64,000 nucleotides of DNA, taken from NCBI GenBank assembly GCA_964017155.1, contig OZ024854.1, positions 67,271,254-67,335,253 on the forward strand. The letters run 5' to 3'. Position numbers and translations under genes: made by a program. The notes under the pieces are model-generated. The model did not search any database. It was not told the origin of the DNA and saw only the letters and a list, made by a program, of their open reading frames with translations. This document shows positions 38,213-52,600 of this stretch, in pieces (within the stretch, counting starts at the first letter, position 1; each line of letters begins with the position of its first letter). This stretch comes from Oasisia sp. SBJ-2009. Lineage: Eukaryota > Annelida > Polychaeta > Sabellida > Siboglinidae.

Positions 38213-41200
38213 GAGAGGACATACAGTGTTAAAATATTTTCAGTATGACGACACGCAGTGTTAAAATACCATCAGTAGGAGTAAATGCAGTGTTAAAATA
38301 TCATCAGTAGCAGGACATGCAGTATTAAAATATCACCAGTAACGGGACATGCTGTGTTAATATATCACCAGTAGGGGGACATGCATTGTAGAAATATCAC
38401 CAGTAAGGGGACATGCAGTGTTAAAATATCATCAGTAGGAGGACATGCAGTGTTAAAACATCATCAGTAGGAGACATGCAGTGTTAAAATATCATCAGTA
38501 GGGGGACTTGCAGTGTTAAAGTATCATCAGTAAGGGGACGGGCAGTGTTAAAATATCATCAGTAGGAGGACATGCAGTGTTAACATATCATCAGTAGGAG
38601 ACATGCAGTGTTAAAATATCATTAGTAGGGGGACATGCAGTGTTAAAATATCATCAGTACCGGGACATGCAGTGTTAACATATATCATCAGTAGGGGGAC
38701 ATGAAGTGTTAAAATATCATCAGTAGGAGGACATGCAGTGTTAAAATATCATCAGTAGGAGTCATGCAGTGTTAAAATATCATCAGTAGGGGGACATGAA
38801 GTGTTAAAATATCATCAGTAGGAGGACATGCAGTGTTAAAATATCATCAGTAGGAGGACATACAGTGTTAAAATATCATCAGTAGGAGACATGCAGTGTT
38901 AAAATATCATCAGTAGGGGGACATGCAGTGTTAAAATAGCATCAGTAAGGGGACGTGCAGTGTTAAAATATCATCAGTAGGAGGACATGCGGTGTTAAAA
39001 TATCACCAGCAGGAGGATATGCGGTGTTAAAATCTCACCAGTAGGAGGACATGCAGTGATAACATTTCACCAGTAGGAGGACAGGCAGTGTTAAAATAGC
39101 ATCAGTAAGGGGACGTGCAGTGTTAACATATCATCAGTAGGAGGACCTGCAATGTTAAAATATCACCAGCAGGAGGATATGCAGTGTTAAAATCTCACCA
39201 GTAGTAGGACATGCAGTGTTAAAATCTCACCAGTAGGAGGACATGCAGTGATAACATTTCACCAGTAGGAGGACAGGCAGTGTTAAAAAATCACCAGCAG
39301 CAGGACATGCAGTGGTAAAATATCATCAGTAGGAGGACATGCAGTGTTAAAATATCATCAGTAGAAGGACATGCAGTGTTAAAATATCATCAGTAGTAGG
39401 ACATGCAGTGTTAAAATATCACCAGCAGCAGGACATGCAGTATTAAAATATAATCAGTAGGAGGACATGCAGTGTTAAAATATCATGAGTAGAAGGACAT
39501 GCAGTGTTAAAATATCATCAGTAGGAGACATGCAGTGTTAAAATATCACCAGTAGGAGACATGCAGTGTTAAAATATCATCAGTAGGAGGACATGCAGTG
39601 TTAAAATATCATCAGTAGGAGGACGTGCAGTGTTAAAATATCATCAGAAGGAGGACATGCAGTGTTAAAATATCACCAGTAGGGGGGACATGCAGTGTTA
39701 ATATATCATCAGTAGGAGGACATGCAGTGTTAAAATATCACAAGTAGGAGACATGCAGTGTAAAAATATCGTCAGTAGGAGGACATGCAGTGTTAAAATA
39801 TCATCAGTAGGGGGACTTGCAGTGTTAAAATAGCATCAGTAAGGGGACGTGCAGTGTTAAAATATCATCAGTAGGAGGACATGCAGTGTTATAATATCAT
39901 CAGTAGGGGGACTTGCAGTGTTAAAATAGCATCAGTAAGGGGACGTGCAGTGTTAAAATATCATCAGTAGGAGGACATGCAGTGTTAACATATCATCAGT
40001 AGGAGACATGCAGTGTTAACATATATCATCAGTAGGGGGACATGAAGTGTTAAAATATCATCAGTAGGAGGACATGCAGTGTTAAAATATCATCAGTAGG
40101 AGACATGCAGTGTTAAAATATCATCAGTAGGAGGACATGCAGTGTTAAAAGATCATCAGTAGGAGGACATACAGTGTTAAAATATCATCAGTAGGAGACA
40201 TGCAGTGTTAAAATATCATCAGTAGGGGGACATGCAGTGTCATAATATCATCAGTAGGGGGACATGCAGTGTTAAGATGTCATCAGTAGGGGGACATGCA
40301 GTGTCAACATATCATTAGTAAGGGGACGTACAGTTTTAAAATATCATCAGTAGGAGGACATGCAGTGTTAAAATATCATCAGTAGGAGACATGCAGTGTT
40401 AAAATATCATTAGTAGGGGGACATGCAGTGTTAAAATATCATCAGTACCGGGACATGCTGTGTTAAAATATCATCAGTAGGAGGACATGCAGTGTTAAAA
40501 TATCATCAGTAGGAGGACATGCAGTGTTAAAATATCATCAGTAGGAGGACATGCAGTGTTAAAATATCATCAGTAGGAGGACATGCAGTGTTAAAATATC
40601 ACCAGTGGGAGGACATGCAGTGTTAAAATATCATCAGTAGGAGGACATACTGTGTTAAAATGTCATCAGTAGGAGGACATGCTGTGTTAAAATATCATCA
40701 GTAGGAGACGTGCAGTGTTAAAATATCATCAGTAGGGGACATGCAATGTTAAAATATCATCAGTGGGAGGACATGCAGTGTTAAAATATCATCAGTAGGA
40801 GGACATGCATTGTTAAAATATCACCAGTGAGAGGACATGCAGTGTTAAAATATCATCAGTAGCGGGACATGCTGTGTTACAATATCATCAGTAGGGGGAC
40901 ATGCAGTGTTAAAATATCACCAGTGAGAGGACATACAGTGTTAAAATATTTTCAGTATGACGACACGCAGTGTTAAAATACCATCAGTAGGAGTAAATGC
41001 AGTGTTAAAATATCATCAGTAGCAGGACATGCAGTATTAAAATATCACCAGTAACGGGACATGCTGTGTTAATATATCACCAGTAGGGGGACATGCATTG
41101 TAGAAATATCACCAGTAAGGGGACATGCAGTGTTAAAATATCATCAGTAGGGGGACATGCAGTGTTAAAATATCATCAGTAGGAGGATATGCAGTGTTAA

Positions 41201-41869
41201 AATATCATCAGTAGGATACATGCAGTGTTAAAATATCATTAGTAAGGGGACATGCAGTGTTAACATATCATCAGTACCGGGATATGCTGTGTTAAAATAT
41301 CATCAGTAAGAGGACATGCATTGTTAAAATATCATCAGTAGGAGACATGCAGTGTTAAAATATCATCAGTAGGGGGACATGCAGTGTTAAAATATCATCA
41401 GTAGGAGGACATGCAGTGTTAAAATATCATCAGTAGGAGGACATGCAGTGTTAAAACATCATCAGTAGGAGACATGCAGTGTTAAAATATCATCAGTAGG
41501 GGGACTTGCAGTGTTAAAATATCATCAGTAAGGGGACGGGCAGTGTTAAAATATCATCAGTAGGAGGACATGCAGTGTTAACATATCATCAGTAGGAGAC
41601 ATGCAGTGTTAAAATATCATTAGTAGGGGGACATGCAGTGTTAAATATCATCAGTACCGGGACATGCTGTGTTAAAATATCATTAGTAGGGGGACATGCA
41701 GTGTTAAAATATCATCAGTACCGGGACATGCAGTGTTAACATATATCATCAGTAGGGGGACATGAAGTGTTAAAATATCATCAGGAGGAGGACATGCAGT
41801 GTTAAAATATCATCAGTAGGAGTCATGCAGTGTTAAAATATCATCAGTAGGGGGACATGAAGTGTTAAA

Positions 41870-44500
41870 ATATCATCAGTAGGAGGACATGCAGTGTTAA
41901 AATATCATCAGTAGGAGGACATACAGTGTTAAAATATCATCAGTAGGAGACATGCAGTGTTAAAATATCATCAGTAGGGGGACATGCAGTGTCATAATAT
42001 CATCAGTAGGGGGACATGCAGTGTTAAAATATCATCAGTAGGGGGACATGGAGTGTTATAATATCATCAGTAGGGGGACATGCAGTGTTAAAATATCATC
42101 AGTAGGGGGACATGCAGTGTTAAAATAGCATCAGTAAGGGGACGTGCAGTGTTAAAATATCATCAGTAGGAGGACACGCGGTGTTAAAATATCACCAGCA
42201 GGAGGATATGCAGTGTTAAAATCTCACCAGTAGGAGGACATGCAGTGATAACATTTCACCAGTAGGAGGACAGGCAGTGTTAAAATATCACCAGCAGGAG
42301 GATATGCAGTGTTAAAATCTCACCAGTAGGAGGACAGGCAGTGTTAAAAAATCACCAGCAGCAGGACATGCAGTGGTAAAATATCATCAGTAGGAGGACA
42401 TGCAGTGTTAAAATATCATCAGTAGAAGGACATGCAGTGTTAAAATATCATCAGTAGTAGGACATGCAGTGTTAAAATATCACCAGCAGCAGGACATGCA
42501 GTATTAAAATATCATCAGTAGGAGGACATGCAGTTTTAAAATATCACCAGCAGCAGGACATGCAGTGTTAAAATATCATCAGTAGGAGGACATGCAGTGT
42601 TAAAATATCATCAGTAGAAGGACATGCAGTGTTAAAATATCATCAGTAGGAGGACATGCAGTGTTAAAATATCATCAGTAGGAGGACATGCAGTGTTAAC
42701 ATATCACCAGTAGGAGGACATGCAATGTTAAAATATCATCATTAGGAGGATATGCAGTGTTAAAATATCATCAGTAGGAGACATGCAGTGTTAAAATATC
42801 ACCAGTAGGAGACAGGCAGTGTTAAAATATCATCAGTAGGAGGACATGCAGTGTTAAAATATCATCAGTAGGAGGACGTGCAGTGTTAAAATATCATCAG
42901 AAGGAGGACATGCAGTGTTAAAATATCATTAGTAGGGGGACATGCAGTGTTAAAATATCATCAGTACCGGGACATGCTGTGTTAAAATATCATCAGTAGG
43001 AGGACATGCAGTGTTAAAATATCATCAGTAGGAGGACATGCAGTGTTAAAATATCATCAGTAGGAGGACATGCAGTGTTAAAATATCATCAGTAGGAGGA
43101 CATGCAGTGTTAAAATATCACCAGTGGGAGGACATGCAGTGTTAAAATATCATCAGTAGGAGGACATACTGTGTTAAAATGTCATCAGTAGGAGGACATG
43201 CTGTGTTAAAATATCATCAGTAGGAGGACATGCAGTGTTAAAATATCATCAGTAGGAGGACATACAGTGTTAAAATATCATCAGTAGGAGACATGCAGTG
43301 TTAAAATATCATCAGTAGGGGGACATGCAGTGTCATAATATCATCAGTAGGGGGACATGCAGTGTTAAAATATCATCAGTAGGGGGACATGGAGTGTTAT
43401 AATATCATCAGTAGGGGGACATGCAGTGTTAAAATATCATCAGTAGGGGGACATGCAGTGTTAAAATAGCATCAGTAAGGGGACGTGCAGTGTTAAAATA
43501 TCATCAGTAGGAGGACACGCGGTGTTAAAATATCACCAGCAGGAGGATATGCAGTGTTAAAATCTCACCAGTAGGAGGACATGCAGTGATAACATTTCAC
43601 CAGTAGGAGGACAGGCAGTGTTAAAATATCACCAGCAGGAGGATATGCAGTGTTAAAATCTCACCAGTAGGAGGACAGGCAGTGTTAAAAAATCACCAGC
43701 AGCAGGACATGCAGTGGTAAAATATCATCAGTAGGAGGACATGCAGTGTTAAAATAGCATCAGTAGAAGGACATGCAGTGTTAAAATATCATCAGTAGTA
43801 GGACATGCAGTGTTAAAATATCACCAGCAGCAGGACATGCAGTATTAAAATATCATCAGTAGGAGGACATGCAGTTTTAAAATATCACCAGCAGCAGGAC
43901 ATGCAGTGTTAAAATATCATCAGTAGGAGGACATGCAGTGTTAAAATATCATCAGTAGAAGGACATGCAGTGTTAAAATATCATCAGTAGGAGGACATGC
44001 AGTGTTAAAATATCATCAGTAGGAGGACATGCAGTGTTAACATATCACCAGTAGGAGGACATGCAATGTTAAAATATCATCATTAGGAGGATATGCAGTG
44101 TTAAAATATCATCAGTAGGAGACATGCAGTGTTAAAATATCACCAGTAGGAGACAGGCAGTGTTAAAATATCATCAGTAGGAGGACATGCAGTGTTAAAA
44201 TATCATCAGTAGGAGGACGTGCAGTGTTAAAATATCATCAGAAGGAGGACATGCAGTGTTAAAATATCATTAGTAGGGGGACATGCAGTGTTAAAATATC
44301 ATCAGTACCGGGACATGCTGTGTTAAAATATCATCAGTAGGAGGACATGCAGTGTTAAAATATCATCAGTAGGAGGACATGCAGTGTTAAAATATCATCA
44401 GTAGGAGGACATGCAGTGTTAAAATATCATCAGTAGGAGGACATGCAGTGTTAAAATATCACCAGTGGGAGGACATGCAGTGTTAAAATATCATCAGTAG
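41870..44500 (-). repeat. Higher-order repeat: two tandem copies of a 1341-bp module
   Basis: GTCATAATATC at 41991 pairs with 43332 and AGGACACGCGG at 42171 pairs with 43512, giving 1341. A partial third copy begins 1945 bp further on (45277 and 45457), after a different intervening stretch. Confidence 0.83.
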
Positions 44501-46289
44501 GAGGATATGCAGTGTTAAAATATCATCAGTAGGATACATGCAGTGTTAAAATATCATTAGTAGGGGGACATGCAGTGTTAACATATCATCAGTACCGGGA
44601 TATGCTGTGTTAAAATATCATCAGTAAGAGGACATGCATTGTTAAAATATCATCAGTAGGAGACATGCAGTGTTAAAATATCATCAGTAGGGGGACATGC
44701 AGTGTTAAAATATCATCAGTAGGAGGACATGCAGTGTTAAAACATCATCAGTAGGAGACATGCAGTGTTAAAATATCATCAGTAGGGGGACTTGCAGTGT
44801 TAAAATATCATCAGTAAGGGGACGGGCAGTGTTAAAATATCATCAGTAGGAGGACATGCAGTGTTAACATATCATCAGTAGGAGACATGCAGTGTTAAAA
44901 TATCATTAGTAGGGGGACATGCAGTGTTAAATATCATCAGTACCGGGACATGCTGTGTTAAAATATCATTAGTAGGGGGACATGCAGTGTTAAAATATCA
45001 TCAGTACCGGGACATGCAGTGTTAACATATATCATCAGTAGGGGGACATGAAGTGTTAAAATATCATCAGTAGGAGGACATGCAGTGTTAAAATATCATC
45101 AGTAGGAGTCATGCAGTGTTAAAATATCATCAGTAGGGGGACATGAAGTGTTAAAATATCATCAGTAGGAGGACATGCAGTGTTAAAATATCATCAGTAG
45201 GAGGACATACAGTGTTAAAATATCATCAGTAGGAGACATGCAGTGTTAAAATATCATCAGTAGGGGGACATGCAGTGTCATAATATCATCAGTAGGGGGA
45301 CATGCAGTGTTAAAATATCATCAGTAGGGGGACATGGAGTGTTATAATATCATCAGTAGGGGGACATGCAGTGTTAAAATATCATCAGTAGGGGGACATG
45401 CAGTGTTAAAATAGCATCAGTAAGGGGACGTGCAGTGTTAAAATATCATCAGTAGGAGGACACGCGGTGTTAAAATATCACCAGCAGGAGGATATGCAGT
45501 GTTAAAATCTCACCAGTAGGAGGACATGCAGTGATAACATTTCACCAGTAGGAGGACAGGCAGTGTTAAAATATCACCAGCAGGAGGATATGCAGTGTTA
45601 AAATCTCACCAGTAGGAGGACAGGCAGTGTTAAAAAATCACCAGCAGCAGGACATGCAGTGGTAAAATATCATCAGTAGGAGGACATGCAGTGTTAAAAT
45701 ATCATCAGTAGAAGGACATGCAGTGTTAAAATATCATCAGTAGTAGGACATGCAGTGTTAAAATATCACCAGCAGCAGGACATGCAGTATTAAAATATCA
45801 TCAGTAGGAGGACATGCAGTGTTAAAATATCACCAGCAGCAGGACATGCAGTGTTAAAATATCATCAGTAGGAGGACATGCAGTGTTAAAATATCATCAG
45901 TAGAAGGACATGCAGTGTTAAAATATCATCAGTAGGAGGACATGCAGTGTTAAAATATCATCAGTAGGAGGACATGCAGTGTTAACATATCACCAGTAGG
46001 AGGACATGCAATGTTAAAATATCATCATTAGGAGGATATGCAGTGTTAAAATATCATCAGTAAGAGACATGCAGTGTTAAAATATCACCAGTAGGAGACA
46101 GGCAGTGTTAAAATATCATCAGTAGGAGGACATGCAGTGTTAAAATATCATCAGTAGGAGGACGTGCAGTGTTAAAATATCATCAGAAGGAGGACATGCA
46201 GTGTTAAAATATCACCAGTAGGGGGACATGCAGTGTTAATATATCATCAGTAGGGGGACATGCATTGTTAAAATATCATCAGTAGGAGA

Positions 46290-49200
46290 CATGCAGTGTT
46301 AAAATATCATCAGTAGGGGGACTTGCAGTGTTAAAATATCATCAGTAAGGGGACGTGCAGTGTTAAAATATCATCAGTAGGAGGACATGCAGTGTTAACA
46401 TATCATTAGTAGGAGACATGCAGTGTTAAAATATCATTAGTAGGGGGACATGCAGTGTTAAAATATCATCAGTACCGGGACATGCTGTGTTAAAATATCA
46501 TTAGTAGGGGGACATGCAGTGTTAAAATATCATCAGTACCGGGACATGCAGTGTTAACATATATCATCAGTAGGGGGACATGAAGTGTTAAAATATCATC
46601 AGTAGGAGGACATGCAGTGTTAAAATATCATCAGTAGGAGACATGCAGTGTTAAAATATCATCAGTAGGGGGACATGACGTGTTAAAATATCATCAGTAG
46701 GAGGACATTCAGTGTTAAAATATCATCAGTAGGAGGACATACAGTGTTAAAATATCATCAGTAGGAGACATGCAGTGTTAAAATATCATCAGTAGGGGGA
46801 CATGCAGTGTTAAAATATCATCAGTAGTAGGACATGCAGTGTTAAAATATCACCAGCAGCAGGACATGCAGTATTAAAATATCATCAGTAGGAGGACATG
46901 CAGTGTTAAAATAGCATCAGTAGAAGGACATGCAGTGTTAAAATATCATCAGTAGGAGACATGCAGTGTTAAAATATCATCAGTAGAAGGACATGCAGTG
47001 TTAAAATATCATCAGTAGTAGGACATGCAGTGTTAAAATATCACCAGCAGCAGGACATGCAGTATTAAAATATCATCAGTAGGAGGACATGCAGTGTTAA
47101 AATAGCATCAGTAGAAGGACATGCAGTGTTAAAATATCATCAGTAGGAGACATGCAGTGTTAAAATATCACCAGTAGGAGACATGCAGTGTTAAAATATC
47201 ATCAGTAGGAGGACATGCAGTGTTAAAATATCATCAGTAGGAGGACGTGCAGTGTTAAAATATCATCAGTAGGAGGACATGCAGTGTTAAAATATCATCA
47301 GTAGGAGGACGTGCAGTGTTAAAATATCATCAGTAGGAGGACGTGCAGTGTTAAAATATCATCAGAAGGAGGACATGCAGTGTTAAAATATCACCAGTAG
47401 GGGGACATGCAGTGTTAATATATCATCAGTAGGAGGACATGCAGTGTTAAAATATCACAAGTAGGAGACATGCAGTGTAAAAATATCGTCAGTAGGAGGA
47501 CATGCAGTGTTAAAATATCATCAGTAGGGGGACATGCAGTGTTATAATATCATCAGTAGGGGGACATGCAGTGTTAAAATATCATCAGTAGGGGGACATG
47601 CATTGTTAAAATATCATCAGTAGGAGACATGCAGTGTTAAAATATCATCAGTAGGAGGACATGCAGTGTTAAAATATCATCAGTAGGAGGACATGCAGTG
47701 CTAAAACATCATCAGTAGGAGACATGCAGTGTTAAAATATCATCAGTAGGGGGACATGGAGTGTTATAATATCATCAGTAGGGGGACTTGCAGTGTTAAA
47801 ATAGCATCAGTAAGGGGACGTGCAGTGTTAAAATATCATCAGTAGGAGGACATGCAGTGTTAACATATCATCAGTAGGAGACATGCAGTGTTAAAATATC
47901 ATTAGTAGGGGGACATGCAGTGTTAAAATATCATTAGTACCGGGACATGCTGTGTTAAAATATCATTAGTAGGGGGACATGCAGTGTTAAAATATCATCA
48001 GTACCGGGACATGCATTGTTAACATATATCATCAGTAGGGGGACATGAAGTGTTAAAATATCATCAGTAGGAGGACATGCAGTGTTAAAATATCATCAGT
48101 AGGAGACATGCAGTGTTAAAATATCATCAGTAGGTGGACATGAAGTGTTAAGATATCATCAGTAGGAGGACATGCAGTGTTAAAATATCATCAGTAAGAG
48201 GACATACAGTGTTAAAATATCATCAGTAGGAGACATGCAGTGTTAAAATATCATCAGTAGGGGGACATGCGGTGTCATAATATCATCAGTAGGGGGACAT
48301 GCAGTGTTAAGATGTCATCAGTAGGGGGACATGCAGTGTTAACATATCATTAGTAAGGGGACGTACAGTTTTAAAATATCATCAGTAGGAGGACATGCAG
48401 TGTTAAAATATCATCAGTAGGAGACATGCAGTGTTAAAATATCATTAGTAGGGGGACATGCAGTGTTAAAATATCATCAGTACCGGGACATGCTGTGTTA
48501 AAATATCATCAGTAGGAGGACATGCAGTGTTAAAATATCATCAGTAGGAGGACATGCAGTGTTAAAATATCATCAGTAGGAGGACATGCAGTGTTAAAAT
48601 ATCATCAGTAGGAGGACATGCAGTGTTAAAATATCACCAGTGGGAGGACATGCAGTGTTAAAATATCATCAGTAGGAGGACATACTGTGTTAAAATGTCA
48701 TCAGTAGGAGGACATGCTGTGTTAAAATATCATCAGTAGGAGACATGCAGTGTTAAAATATCATCAGTAGGGGACATGCAATGTTAAAATATCATCAGTG
48801 GGAGGACATGCAGTGTTAAAATATCATCAGTAGGAGGACATGCAGTGTTAAAATATCATCAGTAGGAGGACATGCAGTGTTAAAATATCATCAGTAGCGG
48901 GACATGGTGTGTTAAAATATCATCAGTAGGGGGACATGCATTGTTAAAATATCACCAGTGAGAGGACATGCAGTGTTAAAATATCATCAGTAGCGGGATA
49001 TGCTGTGTTACAATATCATCAGTAGGGGGACATGCAGTGTTAAAATATCACCAGTGAGAGGACATACTGTGTTAAAATATTATCAGTATGACGACATGCA
49101 GTGTTAAAATACCATCAGTAGGAGTAAATGCAGTGTTAAAATATCATCAGTAGCAGGACATGCAGTATTAAAATATCACCAGTAACGGGACATGCTGTGT

Positions 49201-52200
49201 TAATATATCACCAGTAGGGGGACATGCATTGTAGAAATATCACCAGTATGGGGACATGCAGTGTTAAAATATCATCAGTAGGGGGACATGCAGTTTTAAA
49301 ATATCATCAGTAGGAGGACATGCAGTGTTAAAATATCATCAGTAGGATACATGCATTGTTAAAATATCATCAGTAGGAGACATGCAGTGTTAAAATATCA
49401 TCAGTAAGGGGACATGCAGTGTTACAATATCATCAGTAGGAGGACATGCAGTGTTAAAATATCATCAGTAGGGGGACTTGCAGTGTTAAAATATCATCAG
49501 TAAGGGGACGTGCAGTGTTAAAATATCATCAGTAGGAGGACATGCAGTGTTAACATATCATTAGTAGGAGACATGCAGTGTTAAAATATCATTAGTAGGG
49601 GGACATGCAGTGTTAAAATATCATCAGTACCGGGACATGCTGTGTTAAAATATCATTAGTAGGGGGACATGCAGTGTTAAAATATCATCAGTACCGGGAC
49701 ATGCAGTGTTAACATATATCATCAGTAGGGGGACATGAAGTGTTAAAATATCATCAGTAGGAGGACATGCAGTGTTAAAATATCATCAGTAGGAGACATG
49801 CAGTGTTAAAATATCATCAGTAGGGGGACATGACGTGTTAAAATATCATCAGTAGGAGGACATTCAGTGTTAAAATATCATCAGTAGGAGGACATACAGT
49901 GTTAAAATATCATCAGTAGGAGACATGCAGTGTTAAAATATCATCAGTAGGGGGACATGCAGTGTTAAAATATCATCAGTAGTAGGACATGCAGTGTTAA
50001 AATATCACCAGCAGCAGGACATGCAGTATTAAAATATCATCAGTAGGAGGACATGCAGTGTTAAAATAGCATCAGTAGAAGGACATGCAGTGTTAAAATA
50101 TCATCAGTAGGAGACATGCAGTGTTAAAATATCATCAGTAGAAGGACATGCAGTGTTAAAATATCATCAGTAGTAGGACATGCAGTGTTAACATATCACC
50201 AGCAGCAGGACATGCAGTATTAAAATATCATCAGTAGGAGGACATGCAGTGTTAAAATAGCATCAGTAGAAGGACATGCAGTGTTAAAATATCATCAGTA
50301 GGAGACATGCAGTGTTAAAATATCACCAGTAGGAGACATGCAGTGTTAAAATATCATCAGTAGGAGGACATGCAGTGTTAAAATATCATCAGTAGGAGGA
50401 CGTGCAGTGTTAAAATATCATCAGTAGGAGGACATGCAGTGTTAAAATATCATCAGTAGGAGGACGTGCAGTGTTAAAATATCATCAGTAGGAGGACGTG
50501 CAGTGTTAAAATATCATCAGAAGGAGGACATGCAGTGTTAAAATATCACCAGTAGGGGGACATGCAGTGTTAATATATCATCAGTAGGAGGACATGCAGT
50601 GTTAAAATATCACAAGTAGGAGACATGCAGTGTAAAAATATCGTCAGTAGGAGGACATGCAGTGTTAAAATATCATCAGTAGGGGGACATGCAGTGTTAT
50701 AATATCATCAGTAGGGGGACATGCAGTGTTAAAATATCATCAGTAGGGGGACATGCATTGTTAAAATATCATCAGTAGGAGACATGCAGTGTTAAAATAT
50801 CATCAGTAGGAGGACATGCAGTGTTAAAATATCATCAGTAGGAGGACATGCAGTGCTAAAACATCATCAGTAGGAGACATGCAGTGTTAAAATATCATCA
50901 GTAGGGGGACATGGAGTGTTATAATATCATCAGTAGGGGGACTTGCAGTGTTAAAATAGCATCAGTAAGGGGACGTGCAGTGTTAAAATATCATCAGTAG
51001 GAGGACATGCAGTGTTAACATATCATCAGTAGGAGACATGCAGTGTTAAAATATCATTAGTAGGGGGACATGCAGTGTTAAAATATCATTAGTACCGGGA
51101 CATGCTGTGTTAAAATATCATTAGTAGGGGGACATGCAGTGTTAAAATATCATCAGTACCGGGACATGCATTGTTAACATATATCATCAGTAGGGGGACA
51201 TGAAGTGTTAAAATATCATCAGTAGGAGGACATGCAGTGTTAAAATATCATCAGTAGGAGACATGCAGTGTTAAAATATCATCAGTAGGTGGACATGAAG
51301 TGTTAAAATATCATCAGTAGGAGGACATGCAGTGTTAAAATATCATCAGTAAGAGGACATACAGTGTTAAAATATCATCAGTAGGAGACATGCAGTGTTA
51401 AAATATCATCAGTAGGGGGACATGCGGTGTCATAATATCATCAGTAGGGGGACATGCAGTGTTAAGATGTCATCAGTAGGGGGACATGCAGTGTTAACAT
51501 ATCATTAGTAAGGGGACGTACAGTTTTAAAATATCATCAGTAGGAGGACATGCAGTGTTAAAATATCATCAGTAGGAGACATGCAGTGTTAAAATATCAT
51601 TAGTAGGGGGACATGCAGTGTTAAAATATCATCAGTACCGGGACATGCTGTGTTAAAATATCATCAGTAGGAGGACATGCAGTGTTAAAATATCATCAGT
51701 AGGAGGACATGCAGTGTTAAAATATCATCAGTAGGAGGACATGCAGTGTTAAAATATCATCAGTAGGAGGACATGCAGTGTTAAAATATCACCAGTGGGA
51801 GGACATGCAGTGTTAAAATATCATCAGTAGGAGGACATACTGTGTTAAAATGTCATCAGTAGGAGGACATGCTGTGTTAAAATATCATCAGTAGGAGACA
51901 TGCAGTGTTAAAATATCATCAGTAGGGGACATGCAATGTTAAAATATCATCAGTGGGAGGACATGCAGTGTTAAAATATCATCAGTAGGAGGACATGCAG
52001 TGTTAAAATATCATCAGTAGGAGGACATGCAGTGTTAAAATATCATCAGTAGCGGGACATGGTGTGTTAAAATATCATCAGTAGGGGGACATGCATTGTT
52101 AAAATATCACCAGTGAGAGGACATGCAGTGTTAAAATATCATCAGTAGCGGGACATGCTGTGTTACAATATCATCAGTAGGGGGACATGCAGTGTTAAAA

Positions 52201-52600
52201 TATCACCAGTGAGAGGACATACTGTGTTAAAATATTATCAGTATGACGACATGCAGTGTTAAAATACCATCAGTAGGAGTAAATGCAGTGTTAAAATATC
52301 ATCAGTAGCAGGACATGCAGTATTAAAATATCACCAGTAACGGGACATGCTGTGTTAATATATCACCAGTAGGGGGACATGCATTGTAGAAATATCACCA
52401 GTATGGGGACATGCAGTGTTAAAATATCATCAGTAGGGGGACATGCAGTTTTAAAATATCATCAGTAGGAGGACATGCAGTGTTAAAATATCATCAGTAG
52501 GATACATGCATTGTTAAAATATCATCAGTAGGAGACATGCAGTGTTAAAATATCATCAGTAAGGGGACATGCAGTGTTACAATATCATCAGTAGGAGGAC
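46290..52600 (-). repeat. Higher-order repeat: two tandem copies of a 3155-bp module
   Basis: GACATTCAGTG at 46704 and 49859 and GGTGGACATGAAG at 48133 and 51288 both give 3155. The copies differ at isolated bases, for example GTTAAGATATC after the second landmark in copy 1 against GTTAAAATATC in copy 2. Boundaries are approximate. Confidence 0.86.
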